Shown here in pieces: positions 9,227-19,070 of a stretch of 33,440 nucleotides of DNA. Each line of letters begins with the position of its first letter. Positions within the stretch are counted from its first letter, which is position 1. This DNA comes from an uncultured Lachnospiraceae bacterium (GTDB lineage: Bacteria > Bacillota > Clostridia > Lachnospirales > Lachnospiraceae), in assembly GCA_947174015.1 (NCBI GenBank), contig CAMWHJ010000031.1:1-33440 (forward strand), in the 5' to 3' direction. The position numbers and the translations under genes were made by a program. A model generated the notes under the pieces. It saw only the letters and a program-made list of their open reading frames with translations, was not told the origin of the DNA and did no database searches.

Positions 9227-10291
9227 TTAATTATTCTTAAAATCATTCTCTATTTGCATATCATCTTCATCAAGCGGAATTCCGAGTTGCTCTTTAATAC
9301 AATTCGCAATCAATCTGACTGCTTTCTCATTCGCAATCATTCTTCCATCAGGACGAATTGCTCTTTTAATCCAAATAGATGCATTTCTTCTCCAATTAAT
9401 ATCCATAAGTCCTTGTAACATATCGTTCATGTCAAGTTCTCTATCGTCATAGAATATCTTACCGATCTGTCCAAACGCCTTAATCACAACGCCTTGAGTC
9501 ACAATATATTTCTCTCTCAAATCCACCTTAGTAATCTGAGATGTAGATAATTCAATCCATGGTTTTACATAGCTCGCGATACACTTCCAATACTTTGTAA
9601 CATACTTCTCCGTTTCATCGTCTACATTCTTCTTCCCAAGCATTCTTTTGTTTGCGTTATAGAATGTATTGAGTGTAAAGAGGTTAGAAGCATATTTACC
9701 CAGATTATCTTTTTCCTTATCTGTGTACCTATCAAAGAAATCTATATTGGATATTACTTTTCTAGTCATTACGGCAAGCGGATCCCTTGAATCATATAAT
9801 TCCGATATAGAATTAGATGTCTTTACTGCGTGCTTATTTAAGTCAGTGAATATCTGTTGGCTTCTTGATAGACCCTTATCTTCATAAAACACTACAGATA
9901 TTGTCTCTTCTCCTAAAGTATCATCTTCTTTTAAAGCATCAATGATTGCTGCCTTCCTATGCTGTCCGTCATTTAGAAGAAAACGCGCATCCATAGACAC
10001 CTCAAGTACCCCTACTTCTTCCGATACATCTCCTGCCTTAAACTCAAACTCACCATCAATCGAAGCTGCCAGCGCCGAAAAAACATAATTCTTTCTATTC
10101 TCTAATATATATTTGCTGATAACAGGTATCCTGCTCTCATTTAATCTTCTCTGTGCTCTATACTCCGGCGGAACATATTCATCTTCTCCCGGAAATAGTC
10201 TGGAAAGCATCTTCAGAGGTACCATTGCTATATAGTACACTCTATCAGCTTGAATACCCTTAACTACAGGAAATTTATATACAAAATCCAT
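9227..10291 (-). CDS. dndB: DNA sulfur modification protein DndB (DGQHR domain)
   Basis: A 354-aa DGQHR-domain protein, first gene of the modification arm. The signature FLLNDGQHRKAAI is visible (DGQHR 108-112), with the following IFTDLNKHAVKTSNSI segment also typical. In other bacteria DndB acts as a negative regulator of dnd transcription and modulates which sites are modified; it is not needed for sulfur insertion itself. The start is the ATG at 10291, which has GGAGGG 4-5 nt upstream; the frame also opens at a TTG (10303), but that codon overlaps the ribosome binding site. The 43-nt palindrome and a strong promoter lie immediately upstream, which fits a separately controlled, possibly autoregulated unit. 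Confidence 0.93.
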   Translation of the reverse strand: MDFVYKFPVVKGIQADRVYYIAMVPLKMLSRLFPGEDEYVPPEYRAQRRLNESRIPVISKYILENRKNYVFSALAASIDGEFEFKAGDVSEEVGVLEVSMDARFLLNDGQHRKAAIIDALKEDDTLGEETISVVFYEDKGLSRSQQIFTDLNKHAVKTSNSISELYDSRDPLAVMTRKVISNIDFFDRYTDKEKDNLGKYASNLFTLNTFYNANKRMLGKKNVDDETEKYVTKYWKCIASYVKPWIELSTSQITKVDLREKYIVTQGVVIKAFGQIGKIFYDDRELDMNDMLQGLMDINWRRNASIWIKRAIRPDGRMIANEKAVRLIANCIKEQLGIPLDEDDMQIENDFKNN

Positions 10292-10304
10292 AATACCCTC
10301 CAAT

Positions 10305-10347
10305 AAAAATGCTATACTTAAGTATACTACTTAAGTATAGCATTTTT
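10305..10347. promoter_or_regulatory. Perfect 20+3+20 nt palindrome, candidate dnd operator
   Basis: AAAAATGCTATACTTAAGTA (10305-10324) is exactly inverted at 10328-10347 around a 3-nt centre. The core ACTTAAGT is itself palindromic and occurs in both arms, so the site also reads as a direct repeat of a TATACTTAAGTA-like half. It covers the -10 box and predicted start of the dndB promoter, as an operator would. The A5/T5 ends could also make it a weak bidirectional terminator after dptH; the AT-rich stem argues against that being its main role. Confidence 0.75.
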
Positions 10348-10362
10348 CATTATTCTTGTCAA
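10334..10362 (-). promoter_or_regulatory. Sigma-A promoter for dndBCDEA
   Basis: On the minus strand TTGACA (10362-10357) is followed after exactly 17 nt by TATACT (10339-10334), with TGC directly before it as an extended -10 element. The -35 box overlaps the TGA stop of dptH. Transcription would begin near 10327, about 36 nt before the dndB ATG and inside the palindrome centre. Confidence 0.8.
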
Positions 10363-13300
10363 TCTCTATTTAGTTCATCGTACAATTCCCAAAAAGCTTT
10401 ATCATGTAGATAAACGGGCTTGTTTGTACCTATCTTTATAATACTATGGTGGATATTTAATCCCTTTATTCTATTGTATAACGTGATGCTTTCATTACTC
10501 TTCGCTTCAGTCTTGAAAACAAAGTCAACATCATTATTTTTCAAATCTGAAACATTATGAACAATCCACGTAAGTATATATTTCGAATAATCATCCTCTC
10601 CACTTCCAAAATGCTTCAGGAATTGCGTTGAAAGAATAGTACCAACACCGAATTCTCTTCCCTCCTTCAGAATTTTTTTCAATGCCGGAAACCCTTCACT
10701 CATGAAGTTATCCGCTTCATCAACGAGAATAATTTTGGTAAGTTGTCTATATTGACCATCCATCTTACTCGAACCAGATGCCTGCATCTGAGAATAGAAC
10801 AAATCCAATGTTATCGCTACAATTAAACTCTGTATATCTGGATCATAACCTGACAAGTCAATAACAACAACACCTTTCAGCATTTCAAATAAAGACTTTG
10901 TATCACTAGGATTTGACTCAAATATTTGAAACATATTCAGTTTTTCCAAAGCAGCTGATAACGAATCACCTTTCTTTATACTCTCATCATTGGAATATCT
11001 TTGATATACCTGATCAAAAGTAGGCGCTTCGTTATCCCAAGTACTTGGATTTCCAGGATTAATTCCTGATGCAGAATATGTGTCCATAATGCACTGCAAC
11101 AATATCGCCTGTTGCTTAGGCCCTAGGTTATATACTTTTGAAATCGTATCCTTAAAGGCGTTTGCCGTATGTGTAGGCAACAATGGCTTAAACACAGACG
11201 ATTTAGTTAGTGCTAATGGATTAAATGGCAAATGATATGGTTTATATATAACAGCATTCGTTGCATCAACAAAATCTTGTTTACTTTCGTTATAATCACC
11301 CTTATAGTCAAAAATCAAAATTCCTAATTCTTTTTCATCAACATTGCTTTTCTGATTTTTATACAATTGGGTAATTAATGATTTTGTAAACTGAGTTTTT
11401 CCCGTACCCATAGTCCCGATAATACCGGTATTAGTGTGGAAAAGTTGAGTAGTATCATTAGGTTTCCACATAACCTTAGTGCCATTTTGCTCATCAATTC
11501 CAAGTAGTATATTTATCCCTTTATCTACTGTGATTTCCTCGTTCTCGATATCATGACCCGTATCAACCAGATCATTTTCCAATTCATCCTCGTCGTATGC
11601 ACTTGCAGTATCCGAATTATCTTGAGTTTCTGATTTTTTATCACTTGAGTATGAAGCACTTTCATCATCTTCATCTAACTCACTTGTTGCTATTTTTGAA
11701 ACATCTCCCGTCAAGTTATAAAGGTCACAATCTTCGATAACAAGTAACTCACTGTCTTTCCTTTGAACTATATCTTGCTTTATCTCTTCAACACTTTTAA
11801 GAATTAAACCAAATTCATCACTTTCCGGAACCTCAATAAAGTTTATAATATTCTCTTTAAATGAAGTCCTGCGTGAAACTACACCCGTTCTAAAGGAAAT
11901 AACCGCACCCTTACCAAGCAATTCCTGTATGTCACTCGAAATAGAATATTCCTCATTCAACAAAGCTTCTCTATACAAATCAAGAATCACATCCCAATCC
12001 TGTGAATCGTCAACATGATATACTTTCATTTTTTTACAGCTTGTTATTATTAGTTGCATTAAGAAATTTCTGTTGACTTTTTTTGCAATATCATTCCCTT
12101 CACAAAAAGCATCACTTAGCCCTTTTGCTGTTGAAGAAACTTGCTGAAAAGCCTTTTTTATGACGTCATTTCCATTTATTCCAGTTTTTACTTCAGTAGG
12201 ATATAAATATACTTTAGGAATCTCCCTAGATTTATCTACACCTACAAAGAGAAGATCATCAGATGTAGGTCCCTTTTCAAATCCAAGATTCTTAGCCGAA
12301 AGTACCCCCTCTCCCTGAGATAATCCAACTCCACCCGAAACACGCAACATCTCTTCAAGAGATATAGGAACCCAAATAATATCCTTGTGTTTAAGAAAGG
12401 CAAGCATAAACTTGATAGCAGCTACTATACTAATTTTCTCCCTACTAAATGTACTGTCCTTTGACGCTCTTTTAGAGGACACTAACCTTAAAAGCCAATC
12501 TCCATTCACTGCATTAAACAGATTAATTATTCCGTGAACATCTTCTGTAGAAGAATCCACTCCTCTAGTCTTCAAATAATCTTGTATCACAAGAGAATAT
12601 TGTTTTGATTTGTGCGTCACAGTAATAGCATCATAACCACTACTTGTCGTATATTGATCACTATAGTGAATAATCAGCAAATCACTTGCAGCCTCTTTCT
12701 CACTAAAGAAATCTAGATCTACTTTAGGTTCAACAAACACAACCCAGTTTGATGCAGCATATATCTCATCCATTTTACTTTCAGCATTATCATCAATCTG
12801 TGTAGAAATACTCAATCCTTTGTAATAAGGATTTCCTGAAGCTTCAACTTGAATAAGTGAATTATACAAATTCGACAAACTAATAAGTGAATTATCAGGA
12901 GCATATTTAGCCCCATAACCCGTTCTATATTTTGTTGAATACTTACTAGATGGAACACCTGATAATACGCCCCCTAAAGAAGTCCCTGTCTCTATATCTA
13001 CCATTGAAGCCTGTTCTGATGTTATTTCTGACTCCATCTCGTAAAACGATAAATGCGCATAGCGATAGTTTTTACCATTGTCTTCATGGAAATAGCATTC
13101 AACATTTTTGGAGAAAATGCCCTCTAGCGTATTCATCGAGACTCCCGACGCTATCTCAAGTTTCTGATCAAATAAATATTTTTTTAGCATTCCAAATTCT
13201 CGTATTTTTGAAAATGCGTTATCAAGTCTATTATTTGAATAAATATGTATTTCAAACCGTACAAGATTGTCTACATCAGGATTTCGGTTAATCGAGCGAA

Positions 13301-15683
13301 TGAAAAACTGTGCTATTCCAACAAACACCTCACTACAATCACCCATATTTATAAGATTTATTCGAAGTGTCTTGTTGTTAATATCATCAAAAATATACCT
13401 GAAATGCATAAGGAACTCCGAAATTTTTTCCTCTACTAATCTAGGTACAAAACGCCAATTCCCTCGGTATTTTTTATTCTCTACTGGTGCATAGTATTTC
13501 CATTCAAGAGAATTAACCTGATCTGAAACTTTATATATTCTTTTTTTTCTCTTCAGATAAGGAAGAAGGTTGAGAGATGTGAGACGCTCAACTATTACAT
13601 CAGTTGCATCTTTCATTCCCTCTTCCTTAGTTAGCGCAATCTGATATGCAACGTTTATTGGATGGAACGGAGTCAAGAGGATTTCTTCTGAGTCATTTCC
13701 TACCGCTATCGTTCCAATATATAAAGCATTTACTTGCTCTGATGTAAATGTGGCTCCATCACTCAAAGAAGAATACAGTTCCATAAATGCATTAACATAT
13801 TTTTCCGCTTTATCTAAAAGATCTCCACTAAGATATGCTAATGTAGGTATACTATTAGCTTGTTGTAGCGATTCAAGATATGCTTCATATGAAGCAATCA
13901 ATGATTGATTCTGAAAAATATCATCATTTTCAATTTTTACCTGATCGGTATCGTAAAATCTTTTACACTTACCGACTGCAATTCTTTCATCTACAAAATA
14001 TTTTTCTATTCTTAATTCGCGAAGAAGATTTGCTTTTGCAAAATACTCCTGAGTATCACTATAAATTTTATCGCCAACAAATTCAAAACTCGTTCTAGAT
14101 GCATACTTTTCCTTAAGAATAGCCCTTCCGGTTATTTCGCGACTCTTACTCTCATCTGGAAACATCACAAATGGAACATCCACGCCTGCAAAATCTATAT
14201 CCACGCGAATGCCCGTTGAATAATTTGATAATTCATCCTCTGTAGAGTGCAAGTGTAATCTTTGATTAAAGGCACATAGATATGACTCATTATCATCAAG
14301 CTTGGCAGTTGTAACTTCAGGCGCACCTTCATTAAAAATCAGGTCAGTTCCTATTCCCGATAATTTTATACGGACATCTTTTTTCTTACGAAAATCAATT
14401 GTGTAACAATGCTTAATAACTGACAACATAGATGTCGCTGGCAAATCAACCACGCAGATCTTGAATATATATTTAATATCGTTTACTTCATCAGACAGTT
14501 CTAATTTTTTGAAATAAACTCCATCCGGAGTCATTTCAAAAATATAATCCTTGCCCTCTTTTTCGTAATCAAGACCATCTGCCACAACACCACTGTTTAA
14601 TACTTTTGCATTACAATTAAATCGAATGTGAATCTGTTGCCTTTTCAAGGGATTAAATACTAAAATATTTTTCTGTCTCTTTTTCGCCGTTTGAGACCCT
14701 TCATTTCTTATAACCCAATCAACACCATATTGTAAGTTTTCTAGAGGAATCATCCCATAAACAGAAATATCATCATTCTCTATTTTGAGCGGATTATCAA
14801 TCTTTGATTTATGTTTTTCTATCTGCGCTAACATTTCCGCATATGTAAATAGACGACTCCAATTTTCTGGATCTTTTCTTTGTTCAATCTCTATTTTTGT
14901 AATAAAGCTATCATCAAAATCATTTGAAAGATTGTATGATACACCACCAAATCTAAAACATCTATCTATACGTTCAAATAATAAATTATTTTCCTTAATC
15001 TTCTTATCAATAGCACTTTTACCTTCGTTAAAATATTCAACCTTTCCATCAACATAAAAAAGTCTAAATCCTGGGAAACTCTCTCTCTGAATCTTTCCAG
15101 CACTCATAATAGCAAGCAAATCTCTATATTCATACAAAGAAGCTTTATCGCTAAACACATCCGTATCACGCCTCTGTAATTCAAAATGGAGAAGTCTCTT
15201 TTCTACAGGAGTAAGCTGCGTACTTTCACTTACCATTCCTTGAATCTCTTTCATCAGTTCTTCACCATAAAAAGGCATACCATTAGCTGACATATTCTTA
15301 GAACCACTAATAGCACTATCTATGGGAGATGAAGAAATCATTAAAATAGGCTTTCGAACCGAATTAGCAGCATTTCTCAATGTTGCACACAAAAAATCAC
15401 TTGTCATCCCGTTTATTTGAGGTGCTATAATTACTTCGTCATTCATTAATTTTATCGTAAATGTAGTATAATCTTTAGCATTTATACATGGAAGGGTAAA
15501 CTCTCCAAGATTACCCTCTGCCTGCACTAATGTCTTCAGAGCATCAGCTACATTGACAACTATATCTTCTGTATCAAGTTTTAGACAAAATGTTTCCCCG
15601 TGAAGAAGAGTCTCTTCTGAAGAAACCCTTTGAAAATAGCTATTTATTTTCTTTGCAATAAAATCATAAAATTCTCTTAACAT
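10359..15683 (-). CDS. dptH: Phosphorothioation-dependent restriction protein DptH (HerA-like ATPase)
   Basis: A very large (1774-aa) protein, the motor component of the DptFGH restriction arm that damages DNA lacking phosphorothioate marks. The C-terminal ~350 residues are a HerA/FtsK-like ATPase: Walker A GTMGTGKT (1423-1430), then LIFDYKGDY, and Walker B IILVDEAD (1651-1658). Ahead of it lies an acidic, Ser/Asp-rich linker (SELDEDDESASYSSDKKSE and following). The first ~1350 residues have no motif I can name, apart from VYLYPTEVKTGINGNDVIKK (~1210-1230), which resembles a PD-(D/E)xK-type strand and could carry nuclease activity; that is inference. The start is the ATG at 15683 (MLREFYDF), spaced about 8 nt from GGAGA; ATG 15692 and TTG 15716 are alternatives. 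It overlaps dptG by about 20 nt. Confidence 0.9.
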   Translation of the reverse strand: MLREFYDFIAKKINSYFQRVSSEETLLHGETFCLKLDTEDIVVNVADALKTLVQAEGNLGEFTLPCINAKDYTTFTIKLMNDEVIIAPQINGMTSDFLCATLRNAANSVRKPILMISSSPIDSAISGSKNMSANGMPFYGEELMKEIQGMVSESTQLTPVEKRLLHFELQRRDTDVFSDKASLYEYRDLLAIMSAGKIQRESFPGFRLFYVDGKVEYFNEGKSAIDKKIKENNLLFERIDRCFRFGGVSYNLSNDFDDSFITKIEIEQRKDPENWSRLFTYAEMLAQIEKHKSKIDNPLKIENDDISVYGMIPLENLQYGVDWVIRNEGSQTAKKRQKNILVFNPLKRQQIHIRFNCNAKVLNSGVVADGLDYEKEGKDYIFEMTPDGVYFKKLELSDEVNDIKYIFKICVVDLPATSMLSVIKHCYTIDFRKKKDVRIKLSGIGTDLIFNEGAPEVTTAKLDDNESYLCAFNQRLHLHSTEDELSNYSTGIRVDIDFAGVDVPFVMFPDESKSREITGRAILKEKYASRTSFEFVGDKIYSDTQEYFAKANLLRELRIEKYFVDERIAVGKCKRFYDTDQVKIENDDIFQNQSLIASYEAYLESLQQANSIPTLAYLSGDLLDKAEKYVNAFMELYSSLSDGATFTSEQVNALYIGTIAVGNDSEEILLTPFHPINVAYQIALTKEEGMKDATDVIVERLTSLNLLPYLKRKKRIYKVSDQVNSLEWKYYAPVENKKYRGNWRFVPRLVEEKISEFLMHFRYIFDDINNKTLRINLINMGDCSEVFVGIAQFFIRSINRNPDVDNLVRFEIHIYSNNRLDNAFSKIREFGMLKKYLFDQKLEIASGVSMNTLEGIFSKNVECYFHEDNGKNYRYAHLSFYEMESEITSEQASMVDIETGTSLGGVLSGVPSSKYSTKYRTGYGAKYAPDNSLISLSNLYNSLIQVEASGNPYYKGLSISTQIDDNAESKMDEIYAASNWVVFVEPKVDLDFFSEKEAASDLLIIHYSDQYTTSSGYDAITVTHKSKQYSLVIQDYLKTRGVDSSTEDVHGIINLFNAVNGDWLLRLVSSKRASKDSTFSREKISIVAAIKFMLAFLKHKDIIWVPISLEEMLRVSGGVGLSQGEGVLSAKNLGFEKGPTSDDLLFVGVDKSREIPKVYLYPTEVKTGINGNDVIKKAFQQVSSTAKGLSDAFCEGNDIAKKVNRNFLMQLIITSCKKMKVYHVDDSQDWDVILDLYREALLNEEYSISSDIQELLGKGAVISFRTGVVSRRTSFKENIINFIEVPESDEFGLILKSVEEIKQDIVQRKDSELLVIEDCDLYNLTGDVSKIATSELDEDDESASYSSDKKSETQDNSDTASAYDEDELENDLVDTGHDIENEEITVDKGINILLGIDEQNGTKVMWKPNDTTQLFHTNTGIIGTMGTGKTQFTKSLITQLYKNQKSNVDEKELGILIFDYKGDYNESKQDFVDATNAVIYKPYHLPFNPLALTKSSVFKPLLPTHTANAFKDTISKVYNLGPKQQAILLQCIMDTYSASGINPGNPSTWDNEAPTFDQVYQRYSNDESIKKGDSLSAALEKLNMFQIFESNPSDTKSLFEMLKGVVVIDLSGYDPDIQSLIVAITLDLFYSQMQASGSSKMDGQYRQLTKIILVDEADNFMSEGFPALKKILKEGREFGVGTILSTQFLKHFGSGEDDYSKYILTWIVHNVSDLKNNDVDFVFKTEAKSNESITLYNRIKGLNIHHSIIKIGTNKPVYLHDKAFWELYDELNRD

Positions 15684-17079
15684 ACTGTGCATCTCCACTA
15701 TCACTCTTCTTATCAATCAAATTCAGCTTTGTAAAAAATTCCTGCAATAAACTTTTGGACGTTGAATCAAGATAAACGCCTCTTAACTCATACTGCGCAT
15801 ACATCTCATTTAATCTGATTTTTTCCATATCCCTTAGAGCAAGCTTTGTAAGAAATATAATATCCCTCTCGGTAAGGTTAAGAACTAAACCTGATTTTTT
15901 TCGATTTTTCACAAATCTGTATTTACAAAACTCAGAAAACTTCTCCGAATAAAACTGACTTGCGCGTTTTCTATCAGTTTCATTAAACTGTGCAAGAACA
16001 CATTCAAAAAGATGTCTTATTGCTGAGTCTGTAAGATTTGCACCAGGAATATAGCCTATAGCATCAAACCTTTTATAATCACCAATAAATGAAGTGTATA
16101 CTTGTTCTGCTTTTTTTACTTCATTTGCTATTTCCACATCCATATCTGCACTTGAATCTGCAAGTTCTTTAAAATCAATATAATCCATCATAGGTTTATC
16201 GTTTTGATTCAGAATTTCAAGTGTAATTGCATGACTAAACATCCTAGAGATATTATTGGCAAGTTTATCCCAACCCTCTATACAGCACTGCCTATTCTTA
16301 CTTACTTTTTCCCAATCTAGCGCAAAATATAATTTTTCTAGTTTGTTATGACTACCATTGCCAAACAAATCTAATGTTAAAGTGCACTGAGAAACATAGT
16401 AAAAGTAGTAAAAAGCTAGAAGATTTGAAAAATCATCAACAGATGTCATTCCCGAAGAAAGCATAAATCTAAAATCTTCTTTAAATCTTTGCTGTATACT
16501 TCTCTTCACTTTAAAATATCTATCATCATCAGATAATGCTCTTTCTTCATGCGTCTCTATTGAATCTACCACCATTTTTTCTAAAACATTAAATGGATAC
16601 TCCCTCTCTGCCCTTTTTATATTTTCTTTATCCTCGTCATCTAACCCCAATACACAGTATAAGAAATCTGCGATTCGATCCGCACTTTTATTGTCTACAA
16701 TCGTTTGGTATGCATATAACCCAATATTATTTGCTTGAAAATTATCCTCTTTAAAAAACAATGAGCGTATTATATCCTTAAATACTTCAACATCATCTGG
16801 ATCATCAATTTCAATCTTATCTTGAATTCTCATACACAATTCTTCAAAATTGAGAGTTTCCGCAGATATATTTAGTGAATTTCTAAAAAAGCCACTCACT
16901 GCATCAGCTAGTTCATATACTATCGGGGATGCTTTTCTGGTCGTAGCTTTGTAAGGAAATAATTTAAAACACTTATCTGGTACATGGTTTAATCTGTAGG
17001 AATCCTCAGACTTAGTGCCAGGTTCTTTTGCATTAAAATTACTCTTAAATAAATCTTCATCAAAATAATATCCTGACAT
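15664..17079 (-). CDS. dptG: Phosphorothioation-dependent restriction protein DptG
   Basis: A 471-aa protein identified mainly by its place between dptF and dptH and by its size, which fits the DptG family. No nucleotide-binding or nuclease motif is visible. It is rich in charged helical segments (for example DIEVANEVKKAEQVYTSFIG-like stretches near 310-330 and FYSEKFSEFCKYRFVKNRKK near 390) and has no signal peptide or membrane segment. The ATG shares its A with the dptF stop (TAATG), and the 3' end overlaps dptH, so the three proteins are translationally coupled as expected for subunits of one complex. Confidence 0.85.
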   Translation of the reverse strand: MSGYYFDEDLFKSNFNAKEPGTKSEDSYRLNHVPDKCFKLFPYKATTRKASPIVYELADAVSGFFRNSLNISAETLNFEELCMRIQDKIEIDDPDDVEVFKDIIRSLFFKEDNFQANNIGLYAYQTIVDNKSADRIADFLYCVLGLDDEDKENIKRAEREYPFNVLEKMVVDSIETHEERALSDDDRYFKVKRSIQQRFKEDFRFMLSSGMTSVDDFSNLLAFYYFYYVSQCTLTLDLFGNGSHNKLEKLYFALDWEKVSKNRQCCIEGWDKLANNISRMFSHAITLEILNQNDKPMMDYIDFKELADSSADMDVEIANEVKKAEQVYTSFIGDYKRFDAIGYIPGANLTDSAIRHLFECVLAQFNETDRKRASQFYSEKFSEFCKYRFVKNRKKSGLVLNLTERDIIFLTKLALRDMEKIRLNEMYAQYELRGVYLDSTSKSLLQEFFTKLNLIDKKSDSGDAQYVKRIL

Positions 17080-18806
17080 TACTTCACCACCTTAAATTTA
17101 TATACACCAAATTTTGTTTTCTCCAACACAGCTTTTTGACCTTTTTCAGAAATAGCAATCATGTAATTGTCCGCCGATCCGGTTTTTTGAATTTTAGTAA
17201 TAAAACTTATAAAGTCTGCATGATTATTTCGGTCTTCTGCCGTTTGTACATACCCTTTTTTTAGCTTACCAATCAATTCATATAGCGAATAATCGACATC
17301 AAGTCTTATTGATTGTCCGTCTGCGCCTTGAAACTCAACGACGATATATGGCAGAAACCTATTTAATCTATCTATACTTTTCTCCTGTGGCATATTATCC
17401 AAAAAAGCTTCAAATTTTATATTCTCATATAAAGCAAACTCTTTATGCTGATCATCTATACATATATTTCCTTCGCTTTCATTACCGCACCAATTAATAA
17501 CCGCATCCTCCACATCCGAATACAATCCACTTAGCTTTGAAACCCTTCCAGAATTATAACTAAACAAATCCTTAACATATTTTTGGAATCTTTCTCCAGA
17601 TACATTTCCAAAAGATATCACTTTTGTTCTAACTAGCGCGTTAAACAGTTTAGATTTAAGTGCCCTATCAGAGTTAATAACTTCTATACTATCCTTATCG
17701 TTAAACACATCAACATAAGGCGACTCTACCAGCAATTTCTTTATAGTATTTGAAATATCATCTGCGACATAATACTCTATTGCCAAATCATCAGCCATTT
17801 CATCCCTATCTAATAGCGGATCATATTTATGTGTCTTGTCCATAATTGATGAAATATCATCATAATCAAACAAAATAGTTGGCATTATACAGCTTAAATA
17901 CTCTTTCAAAAACTTTGACATGTTAACAGAATTCTTTTGGAATTTTGCAAAATCAAAGTTCTGAGCAACCAAAATATCAAATACATAATTTAATAATTCT
18001 CTTGTTGTTAATATCTCTTTTTCACGGACTATTACATTCACAAGAAGCAGTGCTATATATCGTCTCACTTTTTCATCCATAAAGAATTCGTAATTCTTTT
18101 TAATAGGACATTTAGAACTCAACGGACAAGAAGAACAATCTTCTTTGTATGACATAAAAAAAGGATTGCTCTCATTATGTGAAACAATTTTTTCAAACAA
18201 CGCATCTATGTATTCAGGATTAATACCATCTTTCTCCAGCAAAAACATATGATAATCCGAAAAACTAATATGCTGAAAATGGCTATTCGGATCATACCCC
18301 TTTTCATTTACTTTAGACGATAGAATATTTGCATCAAAGACATATTGTTTCAACAACTTAAAGTGTTCCCCATATTGAGATTCTATAAAATTGCTTAAAA
18401 CACCGAGATTAATTGCAAGAATAATATTCTGACCAGGTTGATCCAAGTTCTCATCTCTAAATCCAGATAATACATCATACAATGTATCAATCGCTGTCTT
18501 GTCCGGAGCATTACTCTCTGTTGCATCATTGTGAATCACATAGTTTTCCAACAAATTTTCTGTATCAGAATTTTTCATGTATGACAATAAATGGGACTTT
18601 CCATCTCCAGCACTTCCACACAAAAGAATCAATGTTTTTTTTGCACTGGCATTTACACGTTGCAAGACTGCCCTCAAGTCCACCTCAGCATCTCTTACAA
18701 CATGCATGTACTCCTTAAAGCCGTCAAAAGAATCAACATTATCTATCGAATCACTAGACGACTTTCTGAGCTTATTTAGTTTACTAATAAAATTACATCC
18801 GCTCAT
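17079..18806 (-). CDS. dptF: Phosphorothioation-dependent restriction protein DptF (P-loop NTPase)
   Basis: A 575-aa P-loop ATPase of the restriction arm. The Walker A LLCGSAGDGKSH is at residues ~61-72 and the following IIHND/IILAINLGVL region (~127-138) looks like the Walker B strand of an AAA-type fold. A cysteine cluster DCSSCPLSSKCPI (C224, C227, C233) probably binds a metal, a feature I associate with DptF. The chosen start, MSGCNF at 18806, has GGAAAG 7 nt upstream; the ATG at 18821 is too close to any ribosome binding site. The start lies inside the end of the upstream helix-turn-helix gene (14-nt overlap), so the small protein and DptF are translated from one message. Confidence 0.9.
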   Translation of the reverse strand: MSGCNFISKLNKLRKSSSDSIDNVDSFDGFKEYMHVVRDAEVDLRAVLQRVNASAKKTLILLCGSAGDGKSHLLSYMKNSDTENLLENYVIHNDATESNAPDKTAIDTLYDVLSGFRDENLDQPGQNIILAINLGVLSNFIESQYGEHFKLLKQYVFDANILSSKVNEKGYDPNSHFQHISFSDYHMFLLEKDGINPEYIDALFEKIVSHNESNPFFMSYKEDCSSCPLSSKCPIKKNYEFFMDEKVRRYIALLLVNVIVREKEILTTRELLNYVFDILVAQNFDFAKFQKNSVNMSKFLKEYLSCIMPTILFDYDDISSIMDKTHKYDPLLDRDEMADDLAIEYYVADDISNTIKKLLVESPYVDVFNDKDSIEVINSDRALKSKLFNALVRTKVISFGNVSGERFQKYVKDLFSYNSGRVSKLSGLYSDVEDAVINWCGNESEGNICIDDQHKEFALYENIKFEAFLDNMPQEKSIDRLNRFLPYIVVEFQGADGQSIRLDVDYSLYELIGKLKKGYVQTAEDRNNHADFISFITKIQKTGSADNYMIAISEKGQKAVLEKTKFGVYKFKVVK

Positions 18807-19023
18807 TGTTATTCTTTCCATTCTCTATTGTATTGAGGCAGCATTTTACATATCTACCTGATTTAATCCTTGCATCTTTAGGTTTGAAGGCATCACTCGG
18901 TATTAGCCAGGTTTTTCCTTTTTTTATCGCGCCTTCTATTCTCCCCTCAGCGCATAAAACACTAATCCGTCTTGATGAAATTCCCCATTTTTCTGAAAGT
19001 TCCACTGTTGTTAAGTATTCCAT
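18793..19023 (-). CDS. Small helix-turn-helix (MerR/excisionase-like) protein heading the dpt-dnd cluster
   Basis: A 76-aa DNA-binding protein. The first ~55 residues match the HTH_17/excisionase fold: LTTVELSEKWGISSRRISVL (helix-turn-helix), then CAEGRIEGAIKKGKTWLIP (the wing) and SDAFKP. The tail is short, basic and has two adjacent cysteines. It is the first gene after a near-consensus promoter and overlaps dptF. Similar small proteins often sit at the head of restriction or defence operons and may act as regulators; they are also used as excisionases in mobile elements, but no integrase is present here. A regulatory role over dptFGH, and possibly over the dndB operator, is inference. Confidence 0.75.
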   Translation of the reverse strand: MEYLTTVELSEKWGISSRRISVLCAEGRIEGAIKKGKTWLIPSDAFKPKDARIKSGRYVKCCLNTIENGKNNNERM

Positions 19024-19070
19024 ATGTTCTTCTCGCTCTCTAAAACATCACTCTACTCATCACATTATAT

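Noticed and set aside
10305-10347. Palindrome read purely as the dptH terminator
   Set aside because: It has A5/T5 ends, but the stem is AT-rich and it coincides exactly with a consensus promoter, so an operator is the better first reading; a dual role is not excluded.
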